From Lachancea kluyveri NRRL Y-12651 (taxonomy: Eukaryota; Ascomycota; Saccharomycetes; Saccharomycetales; Saccharomycetaceae), in NCBI GenBank assembly GCA_000149225.2, contig CM000689.1, positions 496,001 through 560,000 of the forward strand: a stretch of DNA of 64,000 nt, written 5' to 3'. Position 1 is the first letter of the stretch; each line of letters begins with the position of its first letter. Below the pieces are notes generated by a model, which was not told the DNA's origin, ran no database searches, and saw only the letters and a list, made by a program, of their open reading frames with translations. Made by a program: the position numbers and the translations under genes. This document shows positions 8,841 to 18,225 of the stretch, in pieces.

Positions 8841-10859
8841 CTAGAGGCCCACCAACGACCGCACAAAGTCCTTGACGCTGCCGATTGAGCTGAGCACCAC
8901 CATGAACGTGCCGAAGAGCACAAACGACAAGGAGCTGATCGCCGCCGCTCTTCTGTCGACGCCTAGCAAGTACGCCGTGGCTATAGCGCCACAGTTGCAC
9001 CCAAGCGTCAATCCCCTGGTCACATAGTCGTTCTCCGGCACCCGTATGAGGTCGAGCATGGGCCCGCCCGTCAACGCGCCAACAATGCCGCTCACCACCG
9101 TCGTCACCGCCATGATGGTGACCGAGCCCTCCAAGTTGCTGATTGTCGGTGTGCCCAACGCCAACGTGATGCTTCTGCCCACGAACCCGATGGACCGTGT
9201 GTCGGAGATCCCGATGTGGTAGCAGATAATCGGGTAGAGCAAGAGCGAGGCCGCGCATAGTAGTAGGATCGGCGGGATCATGCTTAGGCAGTGTCTGCGG
9301 AGATCGTGTCTGTACGCAAACATGGGCATCGACAACCCCACGATCGACACGTCCATGCAGGAGCTGAAGATGTCGCCTGCGCCGGGCCACTCGTGGTAGC
9401 CAAACTGGTTGTTGTCAAACAAGTGCAAATATGTCCTCCCCGTCTTGTAGTCGCGCAACTCGCGTAGAAAGTAGACAACCCTCTGGTATTTGATCATGAC
9501 CGAGATCAACATGATGATCCATGTGAGCGCGACGGAGCAGATCACAGGGTGTAGGAAGCGCTTGTACTTGGGGCTGGGGAGCAACGGCGCGTGCGTGATA
9601 AACATAAATGTCACCACCGCTGTGAAGAACTGGAACGGCATGATGTACCAGGAAAAGTAGTAGGGGAAAATGCTTGCGAAAAAGCCCACGCCGTAGAGGA
9701 CGTGGTGCAAGTGCTTTTCCCACATGTTAAGCGAGAAAAAGTGGTCCACCTGCCGCGAAAACTGTCTTGTTACGGCGCGTTCGCACACCACCGGGCTCGA
9801 GCTGTGGCTGTCACCGACCGTCACTGATGTGTCGTTTTTGGGTAGCAGCGGCTCCGGGGGCTGGATCGGTGTTGTCTTGGACTCGTCCCCCACCGGGCTG
9901 CCCCTGTATGACAGCAGGCCGCGTGCTGTGTGCTTCCTGGATGGACAAGAGCCGTCGGAGGAGACGGAGTCCTGCAGCAGCATCAGCGGTGAAGCAATGT
10001 GGCTAGATGTGTCTCGTACAGCTGCCGTTTTGGGCACTATAGGGGTGGCAGACGCGGACCTTGAAATCTCGAGTCCGCTGTTGCTGGCCAAGTTGATCAA
10101 CGAGAGGGTCTCGTACTCCTCCTCTTCTTCTTCCTCATCGTGCTCTTCACGCTCCTCTTCTTCTTCCTCATCGTGCTCTTCACGCTCCTCCCGATGCCGC
10201 CCCTGTGTGCCTTGTTGAGCCTTTCCAGCAGCACCTTCTGGTAGCTGGTCTGTGCCATCGTAGGCGTTTATGGAGGACGCAGACTCCTCTGACAATCGCC
10301 TGGGGGACGTGCTGGATGGTGCAAAACTGGAGCCGCGGTCCATGCCGTTCTCCAACTCCTCCTGCCGCACAGACATGCTTGTCCGTTTCCTGCTGCCCAC
10401 CAGTTTTTGACCCGCAATCGTGATGTACGCCAGCAGGACAAATGTGGCCATGTATCCAATCACAAAGACGGCAACGATCAGCATGGCTTCTCTGAACGAG
10501 ATCCACTCGCTCAACGGCAACGTCACGAACGCAGGCGTGAAGAACAAGTTCATCCACCGCAAGCTCCAGCTGAGCGGGACGTCGATGATCTTGACGTACC
10601 AGCCCACGTACTGTCTCCTGCACGCGGACAAAGTGCACATGAACGCAAAGTTGACCAACATCACGGCAACGCTCGCAGGGAAGTCGATCTTGATCACGTT
10701 GCGGATCAATCGGTCCACTCCGTAGAGCACGCAAAGGATTAGTAGCACTCCCACGGGAACAAATATGTAGGTTTTTAATAGATCTTTTTTGTGTAACACC
10801 ACAAACTGCTTGAATATCAGCCAGTGTTTGCGGTAACTCTGCATAACTGTCACCACCAT
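8841..10859 (-). CDS. LrgA-LrgB fusion membrane protein (PLGG1-like)
   Basis: A 672-residue multi-spanning protein. Residues about 1-160 resemble LrgA/CidA (FPASVAVM, then LFFTPAF). A Ser/Glu-rich cytosolic-type linker (about 160-360) follows. The C-terminal part from about 365 matches LrgB: MDVSIVGLSMPMFAYR, a GRSITLALGTP segment, then a glycine-rich SGIVGALTGG helix and the final RGLTLGCNCGAIATA helix. In LrgB the last motif usually has a His (HAIGTA); here it is GAIATA. The plant relative PLGG1 carries glycolate/glycerate across the chloroplast envelope; the substrate in yeast is unknown. Start at 10859 chosen because a TATA box lies at 10947-10957, downstream of the earlier ATG at 11006. 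I know of no S. cerevisiae homologue. Confidence 0.75.
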   Translation of the reverse strand: MVVTVMQSYRKHWLIFKQFVVLHKKDLLKTYIFVPVGVLLILCVLYGVDRLIRNVIKIDFPASVAVMLVNFAFMCTLSACRRQYVGWYVKIIDVPLSWSLRWMNLFFTPAFVTLPLSEWISFREAMLIVAVFVIGYMATFVLLAYITIAGQKLVGSRKRTSMSVRQEELENGMDRGSSFAPSSTSPRRLSEESASSINAYDGTDQLPEGAAGKAQQGTQGRHREEREEHDEEEEEEREEHDEEEEEEEYETLSLINLASNSGLEISRSASATPIVPKTAAVRDTSSHIASPLMLLQDSVSSDGSCPSRKHTARGLLSYRGSPVGDESKTTPIQPPEPLLPKNDTSVTVGDSHSSSPVVCERAVTRQFSRQVDHFFSLNMWEKHLHHVLYGVGFFASIFPYYFSWYIMPFQFFTAVVTFMFITHAPLLPSPKYKRFLHPVICSVALTWIIMLISVMIKYQRVVYFLRELRDYKTGRTYLHLFDNNQFGYHEWPGAGDIFSSCMDVSIVGLSMPMFAYRHDLRRHCLSMIPPILLLCAASLLLYPIICYHIGISDTRSIGFVGRSITLALGTPTISNLEGSVTIMAVTTVVSGIVGALTGGPMLDLIRVPENDYVTRGLTLGCNCGAIATAYLLGVDRRAAAISSLSFVLFGTFMVVLSSIGSVKDFVRSLVGL

Positions 10860-11259
10860 CTCGAATTGCAGATACTGACAACAAGAAGAACTGGCGTCGG
10901 GGAGGGGAGACGGATAGGCACTTTTCGGTAGCTTCTGCCGATGCGCTTTTATATATACACGGCAGGTGGATCTCTGCTCTGCTGCTGCTGCAGGGCGGGC
11001 AGTCATCTGGGCCTTTTCGCCCGCTCTGCACGGCCGCCCGTCGCACTAAAGGAGATCGCTCTACACGCACGCACAGTCACACGCATATATCCAGCTGTAG
11101 TCATGTACGATGACTGCTGCCGCCGCTCTCTGCTCGCTTGCCAAGGTAAGGTGCTCGCAGACGGGCATATTTATGGAGAAAACAAGGGAGACGGGAAGAA
11201 AAGAAAGATACCTACATATACATGTATGGAAAAGGATACATAATACGCACTGCTTGGTT
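10860..11259. other. Promoter of LrgAB gene and 3' region of TerD-like gene
   Basis: Contains the likely TATA element TATATAAAA on the minus strand (10947-10957). An upstream in-frame ATG (11006) precedes it and is unlikely to be used. No other gene seen. Confidence 0.6.
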
Positions 11260-13374
11260 TCATATCCATTCTGAGTTTATCCTGGCAAAGTCGTACACAT
11301 CCAGGTCTCCGTGGCCGAAACCAACGACAAAGTCCGCATCGTTCGGATCGTCAACTATCGTCGCACCGACGGATTCCTGGTGCAGCTGCACCAGCTCCCG
11401 GATGGTGACTTTGCTCTGGCACATGTCCAAGTACGCTCTAAACATGTCGACAGAACTTGCCACGTTGCCGGCCAGCGCATTGTGCTTGTCAGCCAGACCC
11501 GGGAGATTTGTGTCCAGCCAGATCATCTCTCTTGACACAAGATCAAAAGCGCACAAGACGATAGTGTGGCAGTTACTGGTGATGTCGAACTTTGCCTTGA
11601 CGGTGGTGGGCTCAAAAATCTCGCCCGACTGGGGCTCTTTGCGCAGCATGTAGCCACTAAAGCACCGTTCGTGTTTGAGAAAGGATGGCCCGCTAAACAC
11701 CCGCAAGTCCGTGACCATGTATCGAATACCTGCTGCCAGAGCCTTTTCGATGTCCACATCAATAAACTCTGAGCCGCCTTCCGGAGCAGGGGCGTCGACT
11801 ATGTCTCCGGAATGCCAAGCATACTTCTGCTTCAAATTGCTATAGGAAAGTACAGTAGAACTTTTCAAATCCGCGCTCAAAAACAGTGAAGATAGGTCAA
11901 CGTCGCGACCAACCCAGTGTACAAAGGTGCGGATGACGTTCTTGTCCGAGTGCAACTCATCCAAGTCTATCGAGACACGCGAGCCACGGGCAATGCTCCG
12001 CTTGTCCTCGGTGATCGACGCTAGCTGCGAGGGAAGTAGGATCTTGGACAACTCTGGCTCCACAAACACTTTTGAGCCCGGTGAAATCAACTTTCTCTTG
12101 GCAAAGCTCCTGCGTAGTGCGTCTTTGATGACACCAGACACTTTCTCCACGATGGCCCCGTCCATAGCCTTGAGAGGCGGCGCCAACAGTGCCCTGCCTT
12201 CAGACCCGGCGGTAAACACCACCCTCTTGTTTTTGGTATGCTGTTCACGGCCCTTGAAGTGGCCCAGAAGTTGCAACAAGATTTTTGTTTCTACCTTGTC
12301 CACAACCTTTTCAAACTCTGCAATGACAAAGGCAGACTGTTCTGCAGTGCCTGCGTCCCGCAGCAGTTTGTCCAGGGAGCGCGCAAGCAAGGAGGGTCTG
12401 CTCCGTAGCTTGGAGATGGCCAGTGGAATATCTCCAGCCTTGATGGCCTCGGCAACGATTGTTTCGAAAGTTGCCACGTTCTTTTCCTTTCTGTATCTGG
12501 ATGCAACCCGGGCCACCTCACCCCCGTATTCTCCGACGTGCAGGTTGTGGAACGCAACTTTCCACAGCGACGCATACCGCTTGATGTCGGACTCGTCGAT
12601 GTTCTTTTCCAGCGCAGACACCAGCAGGCGACGTGTTTTGCGCTTCAACGACTTGAAACGCACCTTTTTCTTTAGCTCTACGTCTGCGTCAGAGAGGAGT
12701 GCCATCACCCGGAGTATGTCTGTGCTGCTGTTGACATATGCGTCGATCGCCTCGCCGTTTTTCATCATGTGTGCTGCGATGCGGCAGCTGGTTTCTTTGA
12801 ATGGTATCTCGCCGCTGTAGTCCTGGTACCACTTTTTGTCGATGCACGCTGTCAGAAACTCGCACAGCGACTCTGGCACCGAGTCCTTGGACCGCAGCAG
12901 TTTGAAAAAGTACTCCTTGACGTCCTTTTCGGTAAGCAGCCCGATCTTCACCCAGCCCTTTTCCTTGTCTTCTTCGCAGAGCGGCGTCCTGGTGTCCTTG
13001 GCATAGGTTGGCCTCCACGTGCCCCCAGTCCAGTAGTGCAAGATCGCGTTCAGGTACAGCTCGCACGTCGACGCATCCATCACCTGTTTGGGAAAGTTGG
13101 GGTAGAAGGGATCCATGGGCACGTGTGCACCAAGCGACTCCTCTGCAATGCTGAGCAAATCCTGTGCTTTGACCACGAGCGTGACCTTGTCGAGCATGGA
13201 CAGCGCGTCGTACAATTCCCGCGAGATAAAGTACTTTAGCTTCTGTAGCCTGTACACCAGTGTCACCAACAGCTCGTTGCGTTCTGGCTCGGTATGAACG
13301 ATGGCGCTTGGTGGCAGGACCACTCCGTTTAGCTTCGCAAACGCTACTTTATCTAGGATAGAAGACTTTGACAT
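11260..13374 (-). CDS. Large TerD-like domain protein of bacterial type
   Basis: A 704-residue soluble protein with no signal peptide or membrane segment. The N-terminal 450 residues are helical; the segment with PNFPKQVMDAS and ELYLNAILHYW (about 98-120) is what I recall from large bacterial proteins annotated as TerD family or as cytoplasmic protein. The C-terminal region (about 470-640) is TerD-like: FVHWVGRDVDLSS, an HSGDI motif near 520, EFIDVDI, SGEIFEP and a final FD...REMIWLD stretch. TerD proteins bind calcium and belong to bacterial stress, tellurite and phage defence islands; a function in yeast is unknown. No counterpart is known to me in S. cerevisiae. Base composition resembles its neighbours, so any transfer is old. 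Confidence 0.65.
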   Translation of the reverse strand: MSKSSILDKVAFAKLNGVVLPPSAIVHTEPERNELLVTLVYRLQKLKYFISRELYDALSMLDKVTLVVKAQDLLSIAEESLGAHVPMDPFYPNFPKQVMDASTCELYLNAILHYWTGGTWRPTYAKDTRTPLCEEDKEKGWVKIGLLTEKDVKEYFFKLLRSKDSVPESLCEFLTACIDKKWYQDYSGEIPFKETSCRIAAHMMKNGEAIDAYVNSSTDILRVMALLSDADVELKKKVRFKSLKRKTRRLLVSALEKNIDESDIKRYASLWKVAFHNLHVGEYGGEVARVASRYRKEKNVATFETIVAEAIKAGDIPLAISKLRSRPSLLARSLDKLLRDAGTAEQSAFVIAEFEKVVDKVETKILLQLLGHFKGREQHTKNKRVVFTAGSEGRALLAPPLKAMDGAIVEKVSGVIKDALRRSFAKRKLISPGSKVFVEPELSKILLPSQLASITEDKRSIARGSRVSIDLDELHSDKNVIRTFVHWVGRDVDLSSLFLSADLKSSTVLSYSNLKQKYAWHSGDIVDAPAPEGGSEFIDVDIEKALAAGIRYMVTDLRVFSGPSFLKHERCFSGYMLRKEPQSGEIFEPTTVKAKFDITSNCHTIVLCAFDLVSREMIWLDTNLPGLADKHNALAGNVASSVDMFRAYLDMCQSKVTIRELVQLHQESVGATIVDDPNDADFVVGFGHGDLDVYDFARINSEWI

Positions 13375-13816
13375 TGTGTGTTTATACTGCTGATGTGTCG
13401 GGGTTGGATGGCTCGAGTGAGTCTTGAAATAGATTTATGCCGGTCGAGGCGAGAGGTGTGCTCGGAAAGTTTGTTTTTTTTCACGAATCCACGTCTCGCT
13501 GTGTATCAGATTGAACGAAGGATCATCTTTCGTGGGCTCTGGCTCATTGGTGAGACCATGATTCTTGGCCTGAGATGGGAGGAGGAAGCGAGGAGGGCTG
13601 TTGCGTTACGTTGTCGGATATCCCATACGCAGCGATCTCGATACTCTCAGTATAGTCTGCAGTTTTGTACGAATTACTGTATGATTTGATACGTAAGGAT
13701 ATATACAAGATGTGTTTGTGTCTGTGCTCGTGCTTGTGCTCATGCGTGTGCTCGTGCATGTGCTTGTGCTTGTGTTTCGCTCTGATTTGCCCTGCTCTGA
13801 TCTTTTTTTGCAGAGA
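13375..13816. other. TerD-like promoter / MRP49 3' region
   Basis: Contains a degenerate TG/CT-rich repeat (about 13705-13790, units like TGTGCTCG) just past the MRP49 stop. No gene seen. Confidence 0.6.
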
Positions 13817-14212
13817 CTAGACCTTCACCAGATCCCGCTCTGGGACCCTGGTGTGCTCGAGCTTGCTCAACAGTTCGTCCATGATGGCGTTCTGGTCCTT
13901 GTTTTTCATGTCAAGCTGGTCCACCACGCTACCATCCTTCGACACGATCTCCAGAGTGCAGGGAACGCTGGCGTCTTTGTTGTTGTCGTTTTTGATTCTA
14001 GTAACCTGGATCTTCAGGTCAGGGTTGTAAAACTGTAGCGTGGGCAGAAACTCGCGCCAAAACTTACGAGCACCCATGTGGCCGTTGTGGTTCTGCCATT
14101 GAAAGGTCAGGTTCAAGGCGGCGTACTTTTCCGGGTCGGCGACGACCTGTGGCTTCTTAGTGGCAAAGCTGATTCTGTTTAGAAACTTGAGCTGTTTTAC
14201 GACACGGGACAT
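13817..14212 (-). CDS. MRP49: Mitochondrial ribosomal protein Mrp49 (mL61)
   Basis: A 131-residue component of the large subunit of the mitochondrial ribosome (yeast protein 137 residues). The N terminus MSRVVKQLKFLNRISFAT is basic and free of acids, as in a protein imported without a long cleaved presequence. The thioredoxin-like L51/S25/CI-B8 fold is suggested by ARKFWREFLPTLQFYNP and the following strand KIQVTRI. It sits between HAL5/KKQ8 and TPK as MRP49 (YKL167C) does between KKQ8 and TPK3, apart from the two inserted accessory genes. Confidence 0.92.
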   Translation of the reverse strand: MSRVVKQLKFLNRISFATKKPQVVADPEKYAALNLTFQWQNHNGHMGARKFWREFLPTLQFYNPDLKIQVTRIKNDNNKDASVPCTLEIVSKDGSVVDQLDMKNKDQNAIMDELLSKLEHTRVPERDLVKV

Positions 14213-14575
14213 GTTGGATGTATGGAGCTCGACAAAAGGAGAAGGCGTGTATGTACGTATGCGTGTGCTTACAATTAACCAACGGGCTGGCTAGCTGGCA
14301 GGCAGGCAGACTGGCTTGGTCGTTAGTGCTTGAAAAGAAAAATTTTCGATGCCAACGTCTAGGTCGCTATGTACGCGCGATTGTTTTTATTTTTGAGAAT
14401 ATATCACGGTGTCACCAAATGAAGAGGGTAGAGCAGATGAAAATAATGTACAAATAGCAGTTATGTAATGAGGTGCGGCAGTTTCCTCCCTTTTGGCGAA
14501 AGCGACCTTTGCACGCTTGTTGCACGCTTGTTGCAAAGCTATTGGCCACCCCGCCACCTTGCCGGCTGGCCCCTT
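14213..14575. other. MRP49 promoter / TPK 3' region
   Basis: Has short direct repeats such as CTGGCAGGCAGGCAG (about 14295-14310) and a duplicated GCACGCTTGTT (about 14511-14532). No gene seen. Confidence 0.55.
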
Positions 14576-15582
14576 TTAAAACTCGGCAAAAAGAGTAGAA
14601 TACGGGTCTTCGCCTTGGACACCGTAGTTGACTGTCTCTTCTGGATATCTATCAAACTGAGAGGTATCCCCCTGGCCCGGCTGGATGGGTGGCTCGTATG
14701 GTGTCTCGATGTTTCTGCAGAGCAGCTTGTCCCAAACAACCTCGCTGAACCACGGGTGTCTCTTGACATCCTCGCTGCCGTTCTGCAGGTTTCCCAGCCT
14801 CTTACTCAAGTCTCTCGTGATCAGCCTACACAGCAGGTCCTGGGCGTCTGGATGGAAAATCGACGGAAACTGCAGCTCCGCGTTCAAGATGTTCTCGTAT
14901 GTCTTCATCGTGTTGGAGTCGTAGAACGGCGTGTAGCCCGCCAGCATCTCAAAGATCAGTATGCCAAAGCTCCACCAGTCGACGGACTTGTTGTACGGCT
15001 TCGTGCTCACAACCTCTGGTGCAATGTAGTCCGGCGTACCGCAGAGCGTGTACGTGACGTCGGGAACGTACTTGGCGAACCCAAAGTCGGTCAGCTTGAT
15101 GTGGCCGTTCTTGTCCAGCAGAATGTTTTCGGGCTTCAAGTCACGGTAGATGATGTCCATGGAGTGCAAGTACTCCAGCGCCAAACACACCTCTGCTGCG
15201 TAGAACTTGGCCACTGGGTTGGGGAACCGCTGCGACTTGCGCAGCAGCGAAAACAGCTCGCCACCCTCTATGTAGTCCATGATCATAAAGACCTGTTGCG
15301 CGTCTTGGAACGTGCCCCACATCCGGATGGTGAACGGGTGCGACACCACCGATAACATGCGGCGCTCGTCGTTGGTGTGCTCCACCTGTTTCAGCTTCAC
15401 AATGGTGCGTTTCTTGAGCACCTTCATGGCGTAAAACCTGCCGTTATGGTTCGAGCGCACCAGGTGCACACGGCCAAAGGAGCCGGTGCCCAGAGTACGC
15501 AGGATTTGAAAGTCGTAGAGCGAGTACTTTCCCGAGGTGGAGCGCCCATGCAGCGTTCTCTGGTCGCCGTCATCCATGTTGT

Positions 15583-15643
<61 letters not shown>

Positions 15644-15832
15644 ACTGCCATCGTGTCCCTGCTGCAGAAGTTGTCGTTGTGGTTGCTGAAGTTGTTGAGG
15701 AAACTCCCCGTCACCGTCGGCATGCGCAGTAGGAAGCAAGTGTGCGGCAAACTCGTTATTGCTGGACATCTTTCTTCTCTTTGCGATATTCAGGCTGGAA
15801 AGTTGGTTGTTCTTTCTGGGGTCTATGTACAT
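14576..15832 (-). CDS. TPK1: cAMP-dependent protein kinase catalytic subunit
   Basis: A 418-residue PKA catalytic subunit, effector of the Ras/cAMP glucose pathway. Kinase motifs in order: GTGSFGRVH (about 114), [24 protein letters not shown], activation loop [14 protein letters not shown] and the C-terminal hydrophobic FAEF. The kinase core is nearly identical to yeast Tpk1/Tpk3. The N-terminal extension carries poly-Gln and a Ser-Asn run from the array at 15577-15644. The first ATG gives MYIDPRKN; a second at 15769 (MSSNNEF) is also possible. It is the single copy behind the TPK1 (YJL164C)/TPK3 (YKL166C) pair. Confidence 0.95.
15577..15644 (-). repeat. Hexanucleotide array coding (Ser-Asn)n
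   Basis: GTTGCT units repeated about eleven times, in frame in the N-terminal extension of the PKA catalytic subunit. Confidence 0.95.
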
Positions 15833-17160
15833 CTAGTGGACTTGCCTCAGTGGGTGAACCTGGAGAAATACGGCTCGTCTGTTGTGGGAACGTGACTCGC
15901 TGACTTGTTTTCTCGAAGGGTGCACAAAGGAGAGAAACAAGTGGCCAGAGATGGTTAACCAACAAAACTTGTTTTCAAAAGAACGGTGTGTGGCCAGAAA
16001 AGACTGAGCCTGCTCTACTCTACTATGCTTTACTACTCGAAGTGGCGTTGCCTGTCGCCACACAATACAAACTTTCGACAGTAATTTTTGCGTGCAAAGC
16101 CGTTGAGATTTTTCCAGATCCGTTTCGTTTCTTTTTTCTCTTTTTTTTTTTCTCCCCCTTTTACAAACCGCTTCTTTTTCGTTTTTGATGATGTCATTGT
16201 GATACCACGGGCGCAGGACTCTGCTCGGCCAGGCAAGCCAGGAGTTGCTCATGTGCCGAGGTGTTATGGAAGACGGGCCGAGAAGTTTTCGGAAAAATAG
16301 CGTGCAGAAGCGGTATAGAGTGAAACTCCGTTGGCCGCCTTTGCAGAGAGAAGGGGTGTAGGTGGGCGGGAGAGTAAGTTGATACGTGCATGCAGAAGCT
16401 GTGGGCGAGGCGCAAAACACAACTGCCTTGCGTTTATTAGTGACTTTACAGTCAAGGTCTTTTCACGCAAGTCGGCAGAAGTGTGCCTACTGGCCCCGCC
16501 GTGCAAGACATGGCCTACAGCCTCTGCCGATCGTCACAGAAATGCCTTTGCGGAAATGACAGACGCAGCCCGGACACTCTTTTGGTTGTAAATCTACTGC
16601 GACTGGCTGCCGTGTGAAGATTTCCACAGGATATGCAATTGCGACTTTTGCAATACCTACACCCGCCTGCGCCCGCCTGCTGAAAAGCATCGGCAAGGCT
16701 CGCCCGGGTTTGGAAAAGCCCTGAAAAAGCTCGGTTAAATTTTATCTAGGTTGCAGATGACACACAACGTATGATCTTGCTAATGCGTCGCAAATGCCAT
16801 GCAGTGTATGTGTACATATACCTATATACTCTCTTTTCCTTTCTTGGACCTAGATTTTCAACTTTTACAAATGATCAGAGGCGCGTTTATTTGCATGTTT
16901 ACTGCTACTTGATTCTCACACATCCTCCCACGTCTGCCTTAGCAATACTCGGCACACACAGAGCACTCTAAATTCTGCAACTTTGCTGGGATCTTTCTGT
17001 GAAACACAACAGGTGCTTGAACCGGGCCAAGTACAATTGCGTAAGCAAGTGTTTTCATCACCGTTTCACATCAAAACCGCAAGTATCGCACTTGGTACCC
17101 ACTGCAAACTAAAAAGGAAAATCCCACAAAACCAGCCCCAATCACTTCTGACACGCTCCT
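15833..17160. other. Long intergenic region upstream of TPK
   Basis: About 1.3 kb with no convincing gene. It includes pyrimidine-rich tracts (about 16130-16165), several short overlapping ORFs without recognisable domains and a more A+T-rich stretch from about 16740. A large regulated promoter for the PKA gene or an unrecognised non-coding transcript are possible. Confidence 0.5.
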
Positions 17161-17484
17161 CTAGATCAGGGAGCGAGTTTTCAACGCCCCACGACTCGAC
17201 ACTGTGGTGCTTTCTGGGGTGTCAATAGGACAACCCACCTGGCCATTCTCAATGTTCTTCATCATCTCAACGAGGATAGCAGAAACGTTTTCGTGAGCCT
17301 CCAAGTTCACCGTATCATACACAGTCCCGTTGGTGTTGTAAGCATACGCGACTAGCACATGATCACCAAACTCGGGCTCCGTCGTGTAGTGCGCAAAGGT
17401 GGTGTTGGGTAATGCGTCCTCCCAGGAAATTAGCTGTTGCTGGCTCGCTTCAGTTAGACTGTTGAACAATTCTTCGGCTGACAT
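17161..17484 (-). CDS. Small unknown ORF
   Basis: A possible 107-residue protein starting MSAEELFNSLTEASQQ. No family recognised. It is acidic, has no signal peptide or membrane segment, and contains three NxS/T sequons (NTT, NGT, NVS), one Cys and one Pro-Ile-Asp-Thr-Pro stretch. It lies in a relatively A+T-rich 2.3-kb gap between TPK and the YJL163C homologue, where the ancestral order has no gene that I know of. It may be a young gene or a remnant; coding status is uncertain. Confidence 0.4.
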   Translation of the reverse strand: MSAEELFNSLTEASQQQLISWEDALPNTTFAHYTTEPEFGDHVLVAYAYNTNGTVYDTVNLEAHENVSAILVEMMKNIENGQVGCPIDTPESTTVSSRGALKTRSLI

Positions 17485-18175
17485 GATATGTTAGGCTTGC
17501 CCTTTTCAGATATTTTCCAAAGTTGTTTGGATTTCCTGTGTTTACTATAACCAGTTCTAGCGAACCTTCCAGTCATATTTATACCTTTTAGATCGTCAAC
17601 TCTTTTGGTAATCTGCCTGTTAATTTACTGTTTTACGTAAAGTTCTGCCAACAATTAATACGAGACTATTTTTTAGGCTCATGCAACTTTATCTCTATTA
17701 TTTTCTTGGCACTGCAGCCCTCGAAATACGCTCTTCTCAGGCCGCAGATAATCCGGTACACGACATGATCTCATGTGTATTGTATGGGTTTTGTTTCTCA
17801 ACATTGCCTACCAGGTGGATCGGTATGGGCTGCACTACGGGGTGATAAGCGCAACCCAGGCTTCTTTTGGTCCAAACGGTCAGAAGCGTAGCTGGTGTGG
17901 AATATGCCTTGGTGTACGGTGATACCATATATAATACGAAAAGCGTTAGATCTGAATACCTCGCAGGTCGATAGAAATGAGATACAGAAGTAACAAAAGA
18001 GAAAAGAAAAAAAAAAGAAGGAGCAAACAAGTAAACAAGCAGACTAGTGTCTACCCGCCCGTTTACCATAGTAACAGTAAGTTGCTGTGGATGACTCTGA
18101 GGTATGACGGTGTGGGGGAAGGAAAATTGGTTTTCTCAAACACGCCGTCTGCATCGCTCTCCTGCCGTCGATTGT

Positions 18176-18213
<38 letters not shown>

Positions 18214-18225
18214 TGTGTGTGTCTA
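17485..18225. other. Intergenic region with CT/GT microsatellite
   Basis: No gene seen. The right part holds a compound (CT)n(GT)n microsatellite just beyond the stop of the YJL163C homologue. Confidence 0.55.
18176..18222. repeat. Compound (CT)n(GT)n microsatellite
   Basis: About ten CT/TC units directly followed by about thirteen GT units, three bases from the stop codon of the YJL163C homologue. Confidence 0.95.
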
